NCBI RefSeq assembly: GCF_011174705.1
Contig: NZ_JAANIJ010000001.1
Location: 3,100,001-3,164,000, forward strand
Direction of reading: 5' to 3'
DNA length: 64,000 bases
From: Tessaracoccus coleopterorum
GTDB lineage: Bacteria; Actinomycetota; Actinomycetes; Propionibacteriales; Propionibacteriaceae
Shown: positions 9,757 to 20,149 of the stretch, piece by piece
Layout: every line of letters begins with the position of its first letter
How positions within the stretch are numbered: position 1 is the stretch's first letter
Made by a program: the position numbers and the translations under genes
The notes under the pieces: model-generated
Seen by the model: only the letters and a program-made list of their open reading frames with translations
Database searches by the model: none
Told to the model about the DNA's origin: nothing

Positions 9757-11734
9757 ATGACGACGCTTCCCGACGCTCGCGTCAACAAGAACCTGGAGGG
9801 CCCCGGATTCCGGGCCCGCGTCCAGCGCTTCGGCGGCCAGCTCGCCGGCATGATCATGCCGAATATCGGCGCGTTCATCGCATGGGGCCTCATCACGGCA
9901 ATGTTCATCGAGTCCGGATGGCTCCCCAATGCGACCCTCGCCGGCTCGTCGGCCCGATGCTCTACTTCCTGCTCCCGATCCTGATCGGACACACCGGTGG
10001 CCGGATGGTGCACGGGCAGCGCGGCGCGGTCATCGGCGCCATCGCCACCGCCGGCGTCATCATGGGCGGCATCACCGACTTCTCGACGCTCACCGGCACC
10101 CGATGTTCCTCGGCGCCATGATCATGGGCCCTGCGGCGGCCTGGATCCTCAAGCACTTCGACAAGCTCATCGAGGGCAGGGTCAAGCCGGGCTTCGAGAT
10201 GGTGATCGACAACTTCTCGCTCGGCATCATCGGCCTGCTGCTCGCGATCCTCGGCACCCTCGGCGTCGGCCCCATCGTCTCGGTCATCATCACCGTGCTC
10301 GCCGGGGCGTGAACTGGCTCGTCGCCGCCGGCCTGCTGCCGCTGGCCTCGATCTTCGTGGAGCCCGCGAAGGTGCTGTTCCTCAACAACGCCATCAACCA
10401 CGGCATCTTCACCCCGCTGGCCGCCATCGACGTCCAGGAGGCAGGCAAGTCGATCCTCTACATGGTCGAGTCGAACCCGGGCGCCGGCCTCGGTCTCCTC
10501 CTCGCCTTCATGTTCTTCGGCCCCGGTCGCTGCGCCCCTCCACCTCCGGCGCGATCGTCATCCACTTCCTGGGTGGTATCCATGAGATCTACTTCCCGTA
10601 CGTGCTGATGCGCCCCGTGATGCTGATCGCCATGATCCTCGGCTCGATGTCGGGCCTGTTCGTCGCGACGATCACCGGCGCGGGCCTCGTCGGCCCTCCG
10701 TCGCCCGGGTCGATCATCGCCTACTTCGCCGTCACCCCGCCCACCGGCTACATCCCCATGATCCTGACGGTGCTCACGGCCACGGTCGTCTCGTTCGCCA
10801 TCGCCTCGGCGCTGCTGCGCTTCGGCAAGGGCGCCGACGACTCCGCCGAGCTCGCTGCTGCGACGACCGCGGCCCCATCGCCGACGGCTCGCGTCCCGCC
10901 TCTGTCCCCGGCGGCGAGATCCGCAAGGTCGTCGTCGCCTGCGATGCGGGCATGGGCTCCTCCGTGATGGTTGCCGGGCAGTTGAAGAAGAAGCTGGCCC
11001 CTACGGCGTCGACGTCATCCACACCCCGGTCAACGAGATCCCGCACGACACCACCGTGGTGCTCACGCAGGAGGGCCTGGCCTCCAATGCGGCCAAGCGC
11101 GTCCCGAACTCGCTCATCGTGCCCTTCAAGTCGTACCTCGGCGACCCGGCCTTCGACCGCATCGAACAGGCCATCCGGGAGGGACGCGAGCTCACCGCCA
11201 CCGGCCTGGGTGACCCGGTCGGGGCCGCGGCCTCGCCGACGGAGCCCGCCTCGGCGCCGGCCCGTAAGCCCCGCCCGAAGAAGCGTCTGCAGTCCGGCGT
11301 ACTTCCCAGGGGAACGTGCTCCTCAACCAGCGCGCGGCCTCCAAGGAGGAGGCCATCCGGCTCGCCGGCCGGGTGCTCGTCGATTCCGGGCGGCCGAGCC
11401 GGGCTACGTCGATGGCATGTTCGCACGCGAGACCCAGACCAGCACCTACCTCGGCCAGGGCGTCGCGATCCCGCACGGCACGAACGAGGCACGGCGCTTC
11501 ATCTCGAAGGCGGCGCTCGGCTTCATCCAGTTCCCTGACGGCGTCGACTGGGACGGTGAGACGGTGACGGTCGTCATCCCGATCGCCTCGAACAGCGACG
11601 AGCACGTCTCGATCCTGGCCGCGCTGGCCACCACGCTGGCCGACCCCGAAAACGCCGGGCAACTCCGTCACGCCACGAGCGTCGACGAGGTGCTCGACCT
11701 GCTGACGCCCCGGGAAGAGGAGATCCATTCATGA
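9757..11734 (+). CDS. mtlA: Mannitol-type PTS transporter, fused EIICBA
   Basis: This PTS permease imports and phosphorylates a hexitol, most simply mannitol. The membrane EIIC part ([35 protein letters not shown]) comes first. A linker leads to EIIB with the phosphocysteine motif [10 protein letters not shown], and then to EIIA with the phosphohistidine in [11 protein letters not shown]. No start or stop separates EIIB from EIIA after repair, so one fused protein of about 660 residues is likely. At least eight single-base losses occur, near 9941, 10100, 10305, 10511, 10890, 10999, 11312 and 11390. The stop overlaps the dehydrogenase start as ATGA. Substrate is inferred from family alone. Confidence 0.88.
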
Positions 11735-12774
11735 AGGCACTGCGCTACCACGCGCCCGGTGACGTCCGGATCGAGGAGGTGCCGGAGCCGACCTGCGGCC
11801 CCGCCGAGATCAAGATCCGGGTGCGCAACTGCTCCACCTGCGGCACGGACGTCAAGATCCGCGCCAACGGCCACGTCAACATCACCCGCGTCACGACCAT
11901 GGGTCACGAGATCGCGGGGAGATCGTCGAGATCGGCGACCGGGTGGCGGGGCAGTTCGCGGTGGGTGACCGGGTGCAGGTGATCGCGGCGGTGCCATGTG
12001 GCGACTGCCACGAGTGCCGCAAGGGCTGGATGGCGGTCTGCCAGAACCAGACCTCCATGGGCTACCAGTACGACGGTGGGTTCGCCGAGTTCATGATCGT
12101 GCCGGAGGCCGTGCTGCGGGTCGGCGGACTCAACCCCGTTCCCGACGGGGTCGGGTTCGCGGAGGCCTCGGCGGCCGAGCCGCTCGCCTGCGCCATCAAC
12201 GCGCAGGAACAGATCGACATCGGCAAGGGCGACTTCGTCGTCGTCTTCGGTGCGGGTCCGATCGGCTGCATGCACATCCGGGTCGCCCGAGGCCTCTATG
12301 AGGCGGGCACCATCGTGCTGGTCGACATCAACGAGGAGCGACTCGCCATGTCGGCCGCCGCCGTGCAGCCCGACGTCGTGGTGGACGCCTCGAAGACCGA
12401 CGTGGTGGCGGAGATCATGCGCCTCACCGACGGCCGCGGGGCCGACGTGGTCATCACGGCGACCCCGCCAACGTTGTCCAGGAGCAGGCGGTCGCGATGG
12501 CCGCCCGCAACGGGCGGATCTCGTTCTTCGGCGGCCTGCCGAAGACCGACCCGACCATCACCCTCGACAGCAACCTGGTGCACTACCGCCAGTTGCACAT
12601 CCACGGCGCCAATGGCTCGGCCCCGAGCATCACCGTCGGGCGTTGGGCTACATCGCCACGGGCAGGATCCCGGTCGGCGACCTCATCACCGAGCACGTCC
12701 CGCTCGAGAGGGCAGCGGAGGCCCTCGACCTCGTCGCCGCAGGGGCGGCCATCAAGGTGACCGTCGAGCCCTGA
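11731..12774 (+). CDS. Zinc-dependent medium-chain dehydrogenase, probably sugar-alcohol (phosphate) specific
   Basis: This is a medium-chain zinc dehydrogenase of the sorbitol/threonine dehydrogenase group. The catalytic zinc ligands are in CSTCGTD and MGHEIAG, the structural zinc cysteines in CGDCHECRKGWMAVC, and the nucleotide loop is VFGAGPIGC. Translational coupling to the hexitol EIICBA implies that it oxidises the phosphorylated hexitol delivered by that permease, in place of the usual MtlD. The exact substrate (mannitol-, sorbitol- or galactitol-phosphate) is unresolved. Three single-base losses occur near 11916, 12466 and 12630. Length after repair is about 348 residues, normal for the family. 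Confidence 0.85.
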
Positions 12775-12790
12775 GCGGCGGCACATGGAG

Positions 12791-12816
12791 GAGCCCGGGT
12801 GAAGGGCCCCGGGCTC
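12791..12816. terminator. Bidirectional terminator between the dehydrogenase gene and ptsI
   Basis: GAGCCCGGG and CCCGGGCTC form a perfect 9-bp stem around an eight-base loop, in the 58-base gap between two converging genes. It can serve both strands, though no T run is present. Confidence 0.6.
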
Positions 12817-12832
12817 CCGCTCTGTGTGCAGG

Positions 12833-14490
12833 TCAGGCGAGCAGTTCGCGCGCCAGTTCCTTTGCATCCCGGGAGTTGCGTGCCCCGATGACGCCACGCG
12901 CGACCTCCCGGCACTCTTCAGCCGTGACCTTCCCGAGCTGCACCCGACCGCGGGAATCGCATTGGTGGCCATCGACAGCGAGGAGATGCCGAGCCCGATC
13001 AGCACACAGGCCAGCAGCGGGTCGGCGGCGGCCTCGCCGCACACCCCCACGGGCTTACCAGCCTTCCGGCCAGCCTCGGCGGCCAACCTGATGAGCCGCA
13101 GCACGGCCGGCTGCCAGGGATCGGTGAGGGCCGCCAGACGGCTCGACATGCGGTCGGCCGCCATCGTGTACTGCGTGAGGTCGTTGGTGCCGATGGAGAA
13201 GAAGTCGACCTCGGCGAGGAACTGCTCGGCGAGCAGTGCCGCCGAGGGCACCTCGATCATGATGCCGGGCGACAGGTTGCGCTCCCGGCACATGGTCGCA
13301 AACTCATAGGCCTCGTCGACGGTGGCCACCATCGGCGCCATCACCCACGGGTGGTCACGCCGTTGTCCTCCGCGGCCTGCGCGATCGCGTCGAGCTGGCG
13401 CTCGATGATGCCCTCGTTGGTCCAACCGAGCCGGATCCCGCGGACGCCGAGCGCTGGGTTCTCCTCGTGCTCGTGGTTCGCGAACGGCACCGGCTTGTCG
13501 GAGCCTGCGTCGAGGGTGCGCACAACCACCTTCCGGTCGGGGAAGGCGGCGAACACCTCGCCGTAGATGCGGCCTGCTCGGCGACGCTGGGCTCGGTGCG
13601 GGCGGTGAGGAAGCAGAGTTCCGTGCGGAACAGGCCTACGCCCTCTGACGACCCTCGGACGCCTTGCGCGCGGCCGCACCGTCCTGCACGTTGGCGAGGA
13701 GCTGCACGTGCACGCCGTCCGCTGTCAGGGCCGGGCCGCGCCACGCCCGGATCTCCGTCTGGAGCGCGGTGTCCTGTTCCACGAGGCGCCGGGCCTCCTG
13801 CTCGTCCGGGCCGACCGTGAGGATGCCGTTGGTGCCGTCGACGAGCAGCATCGCGCCCTCAACGACCTGATCCAGCGTGGTGGCAGCCACGACGCACGGG
13901 ATGCCGAGCTGCCGCGCGATGATCGCGGTATGGCTGGTGGGGCCGCCGAGCCGGGTCACGAGCGCCTTGACGAGGCTCGGGTCGAGCCCGGCGGTGTCGG
14001 CGGGGCCAGGTCCTCGGCGCAGAGGATGACCTCGTGGGTCGGCGTCTGTACGCCGGGTTCCGGGAGGCCCATGAGCTCGGCGATGACGCGGTTGCGGATG
14101 TCGCGCAGGTCGGTGGTCCGTTCCGCCATCACGCCGCCCAGCTTCTCGAACTGTGCCACGAAGCCGTCGATGGCCTGCGTGGTGGCGGACTCGGCCGTGT
14201 CGCCGGCGTTGATCGCCTTCGTCGCGGTGCGCAGCCAGCCGCGGTCGCGGGCGAGGGCGGCCGTCGCGCCCAGCACCTCCGTCGCGACGCCCGTTGCCGC
14301 ACTGGCGCGGGCTGCGAACCGTTCCGCGACGGTCTCGGCTGCGGCCTTGAAGCGCTCCACCTCCGCGGGCCGCGACTCCTCGGGCACCTGACCGGTGACG
14401 GGCGGGGGACGGGCGCGGGTCGGGCCCACGCGACAGGGCGTACGCGAAACCGGAGACCACTCCGGTGCCTCGCAGGGACAGTGCTTCCAT
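12833..14490 (-). CDS. ptsI: PTS enzyme I (phosphoenolpyruvate-protein phosphotransferase)
   Basis: Enzyme I takes phosphate from PEP and passes it to HPr, the first step of all PTS transport. The active-site histidine motif GGPTSHTAI, the PEP-binding signature in VDFFSIGTNDLTQYT and the catalytic cysteine segment GVCGEAAADP are all seen. About 553 residues after repair is the family length. Several frame breaks occur, for example in the GGGG run near 13996 (restoring DLAPADTAGLD). It is transcribed away from the DeoR regulator, sharing with it a 124-base promoter region that has TTGGTTT repeats. In Corynebacterium glutamicum ptsI also lies divergent from fruR-fruK. Confidence 0.93.
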
Positions 14491-14560
14491 GAAGCCTCCA
14501 CGGTGAGGGACCTTACGGCCTATCCTCGCCATTGGAGGTCCGATAGTCAACATTGAACCC

Positions 14561-14593
14561 TTGGTTTTTGTGGGATCATGTCTGTATTGGTTT
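14561..14593. promoter_or_regulatory. TTGGTTT direct repeats in the ptsI-fruR promoter region
   Basis: TTGGTTT occurs at 14561-14567 and again at 14587-14593, 26 bases apart, in the gap between the divergent ptsI and DeoR-type genes. The same heptamer is inside the mtlA inverted repeat and before fruK. This is a candidate operator for autoregulation and for control of ptsI. Confidence 0.45.
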
Positions 14594-14614
14594 TCTGGGA
14601 GTGGATGGAGCGAC

Positions 14615-15379
14615 ATGTACGCGGAGGAACGCCAGCACGAGATCGTGACCCTCGCGAGGGTCTGGGACGGGTGTCCGTCACCGACCTCGCCGGCAGGTAC
14701 GGCGTCACGCCTGAGACGATCCGGCGCGACCTCGACGCGCTCGCGGTCCGTGGTCTGCTCAGCCGGGTGCACGGGGGGCCGTGCCTGTCGACAAGCTGCG
14801 GTTGGCGGAGGCGTCGCTGCGGGAGCGCCAGGTGACGGTGCCCGAGCAGAAGTTGGCCATCGCCGAGCGGGCCGTCGCGCTGCTTCCTGACCGCGAGGAG
14901 CTCACACTGTTGATCGATGCCGGCACCACAACCGCGCGGATGTGTGGGCTGCTGCCGTCGAGGGTGTCCATGGTGGTCACCAACTCGGTGCCGATCGCGG
15001 GGGAACTCGCCGACCGCGGTGACGTCGGTGTCCTGCTGCTCGGTGGTCAGGTGAGGGGGTTGACGCAGGCGACCGTCGGGCCGAGGCGCACGAGGCCCTC
15101 GGGCGGCTGCGCGTGGACGCGGCCTTCATCGGGGCGAACGGCTTCTCGTTGGATCACGGCTTCTCCACGCCCGACCCCACGGAGGCAGCCATCAAGCGTG
15201 CGATGGTCGCCGCGTCCCGCAATGTCTATGTGCTGGCCGACTCGTCGAAGTTCGGTGCCGACTATCTCGTCGCGTTCGCCGGGTTCGGCGATGTCGATGC
15301 ACTCGTGACGGACGGTCGGCTCGACCGGGATTCGCTCGCCGCGCTGGAGGCGGCCGACCTGCGCGTCGAGACAGCCTGA
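14615..15379 (+). CDS. fruR: DeoR-family sugar regulator (FruR-like)
   Basis: This is a DeoR-family repressor with an N-terminal helix-turn-helix (VSVTDLAGRYGVTPETIRRD) and a sugar-phosphate-binding C-terminal domain carrying LIDAGTTT, VVTNS and the late DSSKFG. About 255 residues is typical. Its place between divergent ptsI and fruK suggests that it senses fructose-1-phosphate or a related effector and controls the local PTS genes; that role is known for FruR of corynebacteria and is inferred here. Three single-base losses occur, near 14669, 14775 and 15078. Confidence 0.85.
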
Positions 15380-15470
15380 TCCTGTTTTGTGTTGGTTTGA
15401 GTTGGAATGCCTTGCTTTGGGATGGTGCTTGGGGTATTTTCGGACATGATCCGAGAGTGGAGGCGTCGAA
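15380..15470 (+). promoter_or_regulatory. fruK upstream region with a TTGGTTT element
   Basis: This 91-base gap holds TTGGTTT at 15392-15398 followed by a second T/G-rich stretch (TTGCTTTGGGATGGTGCTTGG). Base composition differs from the flanking genes. A promoter for fruK-ptsH under the DeoR-type regulator is likely, but no clear -35/-10 pair was identified. Confidence 0.4.
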
Positions 15471-16428
15471 ATGGCTGACGAAGTGGTCACCCTAACCGCT
15501 AATCCGAGCGTCGACCGGACGATCGTCCTGGATGGGCCCTTGGAGCGCGGGCAGGTCCAACGTACCGGACACGTCACCGAGCAGGCCGGTGGTAAGGGCC
15601 TCAATGTGGCGAGGGTGCTCGCGGGGCCGGGGTGCGGGTGGTCTCGCTCGCGCCCGCCGTCGACAACTCCTACCGGCTGCTCGCGGCCGTGCCGCCGTCG
15701 GGCAACCTGCTCGCCCGCTCCCTGCCTGCGGGAGCCGGGTGCGGATCAACACCGCCGTCACCGAGCCGGACGGCACCACGACGAAGATCAACGAGCCTGG
15801 GCTCATGGCCCGGGCCGACGACCTGGACGAGGTCGCGGCCAGGCTCGCGGAGTTGGCAGAGGGAGCGACCTGGGTGGTGCTGAGCGGGTCGCTCCCACCG
15901 GGCGCCCCGTCGACTGGTACCCGCGGCTGGCCGCCCGCTCGGTTGCCGGGTCGCCGTCGACACCTCCGGGCCGTACCTGCGCGCCGTCGTCGCCGCGCTA
16001 CCCGAGGTCGGGGTCGACCTGCTGAAGCCGAACTCCGATGAGCTCGCCGAGCTCACCGGCGGTGACGCGGTGGCCTTCGAGGAGGCGGCCGCGCGCGGCG
16101 AGGTCGGCGAGATCGCCGCGGCCGCCGCGGCCTCGTCTCCGCCGGTGTGACGAATGTGCTCGTCACCCTCGGAGGATCGGGTGCAGTCCTGGTCACCACC
16201 GATGGCGCCTGGTTCGCACCCCACCCGAGATCGCCGTCCGCAGCACCGTGGGTGCGGGGACTCGTCGGTGGCGGGCTTCATCCTCGCCGACCTGCGGGGG
16301 ACGGCCCGGCGGGTTGCCTCGCCAGCGCCGTCGCGTACGGGTCGGCCGCCGCCGCGCTGCCCAGTACCACGCTGCCGCGACCCATGGACGCCGAGTCCCT
16401 GGTGCCCACAGTTGTCGCCGTGGGATGA
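15471..16428 (+). CDS. fruK: 1-phosphofructokinase (PfkB family)
   Basis: This PfkB-family kinase most likely converts fructose-1-phosphate to fructose-1,6-bisphosphate. It starts with the family's TLTANPSVDRTIVLD, has the glycine-rich QAGGKGLNVARVLAG near residue 42 and the catalytic anion hole GAGDSSVAGF near the C terminus. About 320 residues is normal. Several single-base losses occur (near 15625, 15735, 15902, 16128, 16226 and 16253). The gene lies between fruR and ptsH, where C. glutamicum has fruK followed by the fructose EII gene ptsF; that permease gene is absent here. Tagatose-6-phosphate kinase is a less likely alternative. Confidence 0.85.
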
Positions 16429-16468
16429 TTCCACGAGCGATAAGGAAGCCAACTCAGAGGAGAGATTC

Positions 16469-16734
16469 ATGGCAAGCAAGACCGTTGTCGTCGGCTCGAC
16501 CGTCGGCCTGCACGCCCGTCCCGCAACGCTGGTCGCCCAGGCGGCCGCGGAGTTCGATGACGATGTGACCCTGCGGCTCGCGGACGGTGACCCCGAGGAT
16601 GCGGTCGATGCCGGCTCGTCGATGATGATCATGTCGCTCGGGCGGCGGCCGGCGCCGAGGTCGTCGTCGAGTCCGACAACGAGGAGGCCGTCGACAAGGT
16701 CGCGGCCCTCATCGAGCAGAACCTGGACGCCTGA
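16469..16734 (+). CDS. ptsH: Phosphocarrier protein HPr
   Basis: HPr relays phosphate from enzyme I to the EII permeases. The phosphorylated histidine is in VGLHARPATLVAQAA and the second interaction segment is SSMMIMSLG. The serine in that segment is the position of HPr-kinase regulation in firmicutes, but no such kinase is visible here. One base is missing near 16640 (GGG for GGGG), which restores LGAAAGAEVVVESDNEEAVD and gives 88 residues. AGAGGAGAG precedes the ATG. Confidence 0.92.
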
Positions 16735-16809
16735 GAGGGTCGAAGGTCCGCCCGCGCTGAGAGTGCGGCCCTGGCGGGCGCGGCCCGGGCCGCCGGGTGG
16801 CGGGCCCTG

Positions 16810-17431
16810 TCAGGGAGTCGGGTTGGCCGCCTCGTCCTCGACCACGGGGATCCAGGCGTCGGCCGACACGATGGCGGTGGCCGTCGCCGGGTCGAGCAGG
16901 CCGTGCGTCTCCCGGACGGAGATGGTGACCTGCCGGCCCGCCCGATCGATGAAGGTCCAACTGGCGGGCGTGCCCGGCTTTCCATCGGCCGCGCCGTCCA
17001 GGTACATCAGGTCACCTCCCTCGACCGGGTCAGGGTGCACATGGGAGACACGCAGTTGGCGGGGTCGCCATAGGTGTACTCCGGCCCGATGAGCATGTCG
17101 CCGGGGCAGAGAGCGAGCCGTTGCTCAGGGTGAAGCTGACCCACCTGCCCGGGTTGTCGGCCACGCGTGCGTCCGAGTAGTCCGAGAGCGTCATACCTTC
17201 GGGCAGGAGGGTGGAGAGGATCTCGTACATCTCGCTCGCCCTCTCCGCCCTGTCAGGCACGGGGCCCGGGCGTCTCGGAGGCGGGGTGGGGCCGGTGGGG
17301 TGCCGGGTCCGTTACCGGGTGCGACATCGGCTGTCGGGCCGACGATGGAGATCACGCCGACGCCGAGCGCGCCAACCAGCGTGACGGCGCTGACACCTGT
17401 GATGGCGCGCCGGGCGCTCCTCCTTCTTCAT
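16810..17431 (-). CDS. Uncharacterised membrane-anchored protein with proline-rich linker
   Basis: I do not recognise this protein. It begins with a basic stretch (MKKEE, then RR) followed by a hydrophobic segment (AITGVSAVTLVGALGVGVIS), a proline-rich linker (PGNGPGTPPAPP) and an extracellular-looking domain of about 140 residues. That domain includes SEMYEILSTLLPEGMTLSDY and ends in AWIPVVEDEAANPTP. The layout suggests a signal anchor and an exported domain. The frame is broken at least three times, including near 17410 and between 17030 and 17110, so the start (ATG at 17431) and length of about 207 residues are approximate. It converges with ptsH. Confidence 0.5.
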
Positions 17432-17561
17432 CCTCACTACGCTCCGCCGACCGCCGGACGTTTCACCTCGCCCGGGTGTTCATCCCCAATCCTGGCTCCG
17501 GTCGGTTCTGCCCGGGAGAGGTGAGGCAATAGGCTGACGATCGGCTGGAAGGAGGCAAACG

Positions 17562-18832
17562 ATGCAGGAACCGACCGAGGCGCACGAGATCGCCGACAGC
17601 ATCGCCCGGCTCTCCGACGTCGAGGCGGCCCTGGAGTTCCGATCGCTTCCGAAGGACCTGGGCCTCGAGGTGTTCGAGGAACTGGAGGCCTTCGATCAGC
17701 AGCGCATCCTGTCCGGGTTGCGCGAGGACGCCTACCAGCAGGTGCTCGAGGATCTGCATCCTGACGAGCGCTCGCGGCTGCTGCAGGAGGCGCCGGCCAC
17801 CGTCGTGAAGCGCGCGCTCGCCGGCCTCAGCGCCGGAGAGCGGGAGGTGACGGCGCGGCTCCTCGGGTTCCCGCGCGGGTCGGTCGGCCGGATCATGTCG
17901 CCCGAGGTCGTCACCCTTCCGGAGGATCTCCTCGTCGGCGAGGCGATCGAGCTGGTGCGCGGCAAGGGCCGCGCGGCCGACAACGTCAACACGCTCGCCA
18001 TCGTCGACCGCTCGCGGCGCCTTCTCGGCCCGCTCCCGCTCAGCCTCCTCGTGCTCGCCGAGCCGTCCGCACGCCTCTCCGATCTGGTGGACCGTAGCGC
18101 GGTGGTGGTCGCGGCGACCGAGCCGGCCGAGCAGGCTGCCCGTCTCATCCAGGAGACCAACCAGGCGAACCTGCTGGTTGTCGACAGCGAGCACCGGCTC
18201 ATCGGCCTGCTCTCCTATGACGATGCGATGGAGGTGCTGGAGGAGGCCGACTCGGAGGATGTGGCCAGGCTGTCCGGCGCCGAGCCCTGGGAGGGGCATT
18301 ACGTCTCTGTCGGCGTCTTCCGGCTGGCCCGGTACCGGGCGCTCTGGCTGAGCCTGCTGCTGGTCGCGGCGACGCTCACCGTGTCCGTGACGCAGGCCTT
18401 CGAGGACACCCTGGTGAAGGTGGCGGCGCTGGCGTTGTTCATCCCGATGCTGATCGGCGCGGGCGGCAACGCCGGCGCCCAGGCCGCCACCGCGTCGGTG
18501 CGGGCCCTGGCCGTGGGCGAGTTGCGGTTCTCCGACCTGCCCAGGGTGCTGTGGCGCGAGTTCCGGGTGGGGCTGCTGCTCGGCCTGATGCTGGCGGCGC
18601 TCGGCCTGGTCGTCGGGGCGCTCTTCGTGGGCTGGCAGGTCGCGCTGGTGGTGGCGAGCAGCCTGGTGGTGGTGTGTGCCTGGGCCGCCTCCATCGGGGA
18701 GCCATGCCGCTGGTGGCCAAGAAGATCGGGATCGACCCGGCCGTGGTGTCGGCGCCGCTGGTGACCACGCTCGTGGACGCAACCGGCCTGCTGATCTACT
18801 TCCTGATGTCCAAGCTCATCCTCAAGGTCTGA
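17562..18832 (+). CDS. mgtE: Magnesium transporter MgtE
   Basis: MgtE is a magnesium channel gated by intracellular magnesium. The N domain (helical repeats such as [18 protein letters not shown]) is followed by a pair of CBS domains starting at [20 protein letters not shown] and ending near [14 protein letters not shown]. The five-helix channel domain has the family signature [17 protein letters not shown]. One base is missing near 18697 (GGGG for GGGGG), in the loop before [12 protein letters not shown]. About 423 residues is normal. GGAAGGAGG precedes the ATG. No M-box-like riboswitch was identified upstream. Confidence 0.93.
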
Positions 18833-18838
18833 GCCCGG

Positions 18839-19180
18839 TCACCGGCTCTCGGGCGGCGGGAACTCCGCCCGTCGGAGCCGTTCGGGACGCCCTCCAGATA
18901 GGCGGGGCGATCCCCGACGATGTGCAGGAGGACGAGCATCTGGTTGGTGCCGCCGATGAGCACGAAGTCGGGCTCGCCGGCCGGTGCAGCCCCGCTCCCG
19001 GGGTGACCAGTTCGATTGATGGGCAGGTGCCGCACCCGCAGCGTTGTCCTGCGAGCACACCGTCGAGGTGCTGCAGCCAGGTGAAGCGCTGAGCGACATC
19101 GGGCTTGACGCCGAACGTGGTTCCGTGGCTGACGAGGTAGCGCGCCCAACCGATCTCGTCCGGGTGAGTGAACGTGCCAT
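18839..19180 (-). CDS. Uncharacterised small protein with CxCxxC motif
   Basis: I do not recognise this family. Reading the minus strand and correcting single-base losses in G runs near 18881 and 18991 and near the start gives about 115 residues. It opens with THPDEIGWARYLVSHGTTFG, continues with AQRFTWLQHLDGVLAGQ and then CGCGTCPSIEL, and ends in PDFVLIGGTNQMLVLLHIVG and FPPPESR. Coding-like composition across three repaired frames argues for a real gene. The cysteine cluster could bind metal. The ATG at 19180 requires one restored base (GGG), so the start is uncertain. It converges with mgtE, with stops 6 bases apart. The 205 bases upstream hold no other gene. Confidence 0.45.
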   Translation of the reverse strand: MARSLTRTRSVGRATSSATEPRSASSPMSLSASPGCSTSTVCSQDNAAGAAPAHQSNWSPRERGCTGRRARLRAHRRHQPDARPPAHRRGSPRLSGGRPERLRRAEFPPPESR

Positions 19181-19385
19181 TCAGGCAGGTTATCGCCCGC
19201 CCGATGGGGGTTCGTCCGGGGTCGGGCAGCCGGCGGCTCGACCGTCGGCTGCCTGACCGTCCGTCAACGCTGGTGGCCCCATCGTGCAGAACCTCGACGC
19301 CTGAATCACCGGCCCTCCCAGGGCGGGGGATACCCTTGAGCGGATGGTTCGCGGTGGCGCCTGTGCGTCGTTTAAGGAGGCTCGC

Positions 19386-20071
19386 GTGATAGGGCGGAGC
19401 AGGGTGGATGAGGTCGTCGACTTCCTCCTGAATGGCATCGAGAACGGCACCTTCTCGATGGAGGAGCGGATTCCCTCGGAGGAGGCGCTTGCCGAACTTT
19501 CGGGCGCAAGCCGCCTCACCGTGCGAGAGGCCACCAAGGTGCTCGCAGGTCAGCGCGTACTCAAGTCGGTGCAGGGTAGTGGAACCTATGTCGCTCCCGT
19601 GGAGGAGTGGCTCTCCATTGACGCGCTGGTCAGGATCAAGCAGGGCACGCCCGTGAAGTGATGGCACAGCTTTTCGACGTGCGCGCGATGATCGAGGTCG
19701 GCGCGGCCGAGCGATTCGCCGAGTTGGCGTCGGAAGCCGAGCTGGTGTCGCTTGGCCTGCAGCTCGATGCGCTCGTCAGTGCGCATGCGCAGGGCGATGG
19801 CCTTGCCGCGGCCGACGCCGACTGGGCCTTCCATGACATCATCCTGCAGGGCTGTAGGAACCCCTTCCTCCTGGCCACGATGCAGCCGCTGGGTCGCGCT
19901 CTCCGGGAGGCCCGGCGGGCCACGTCCAACCTGCCCGTGATGCGGGAGCATGCCATCACGGAGCACGGCAGGATCCTCGAGGCTCTCAGGGCAGGGGACA
20001 GGGCGGCGGCGCGGGCGGCAATGCGGTCCCACATGCGTCAGACCCAGCGCGACTCGGAGCGCTACTTCTGA
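19386..20071 (+). CDS. GntR/FadR-family transcriptional regulator
   Basis: This regulator has an N-terminal winged helix (RIPSEEALAELSGASRLTVR and QGSGTYVAP) and an all-helical FCD ligand domain (AMIEVGAAERFAELA, WAFHDIILQGCRNPFLLA, EHGRILEALRAGD). The histidines in FHDII, REHAITEH and RSHM are the usual FCD metal or ligand positions. The perfect AAGGAGG 5 bases before the GTG at 19386 fixes the start. One base is missing near 19650 (CCC for CCCC). Neighbouring sugar-acid genes and a 32-bp palindrome downstream make it their likely repressor, with a sugar acid as effector. Confidence 0.88.
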
Positions 20072-20105
20072 CCCACCGTTGTCTCCTCCTGGTCCGTGTG
20101 TTACG

Positions 20106-20137
20106 GTGCAAGTCCTCAGAGGTCTGAGGACTTGCAC
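20106..20137. promoter_or_regulatory. 32-bp palindrome, probable GntR operator
   Basis: GTGCAAGTCCTCAGA (20106-20120) and TCTGAGGACTTGCAC (20123-20137) are perfect inverted repeats separated by GG. The palindrome ends exactly where the AAGGAGG ribosome site (20138-20144) of the kinase gene begins. It is a strong operator candidate for the adjacent GntR regulator. As RNA it would also form a long hairpin abutting the ribosome site. Confidence 0.7.
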
Positions 20138-20149
20138 AAGGAGGTGTAC

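Noticed and set aside
17476-17561. Magnesium riboswitch (M-box) before mgtE
   Set aside because: The gap is only about 86 bases and I could not find the three-helix M-box layout.
17463-18782. A 439-codon minus-strand frame opposite mgtE, rich in His, Gln and Arg
   Set aside because: Composition is that of a reading-frame shadow, and mgtE on the plus strand is certain.
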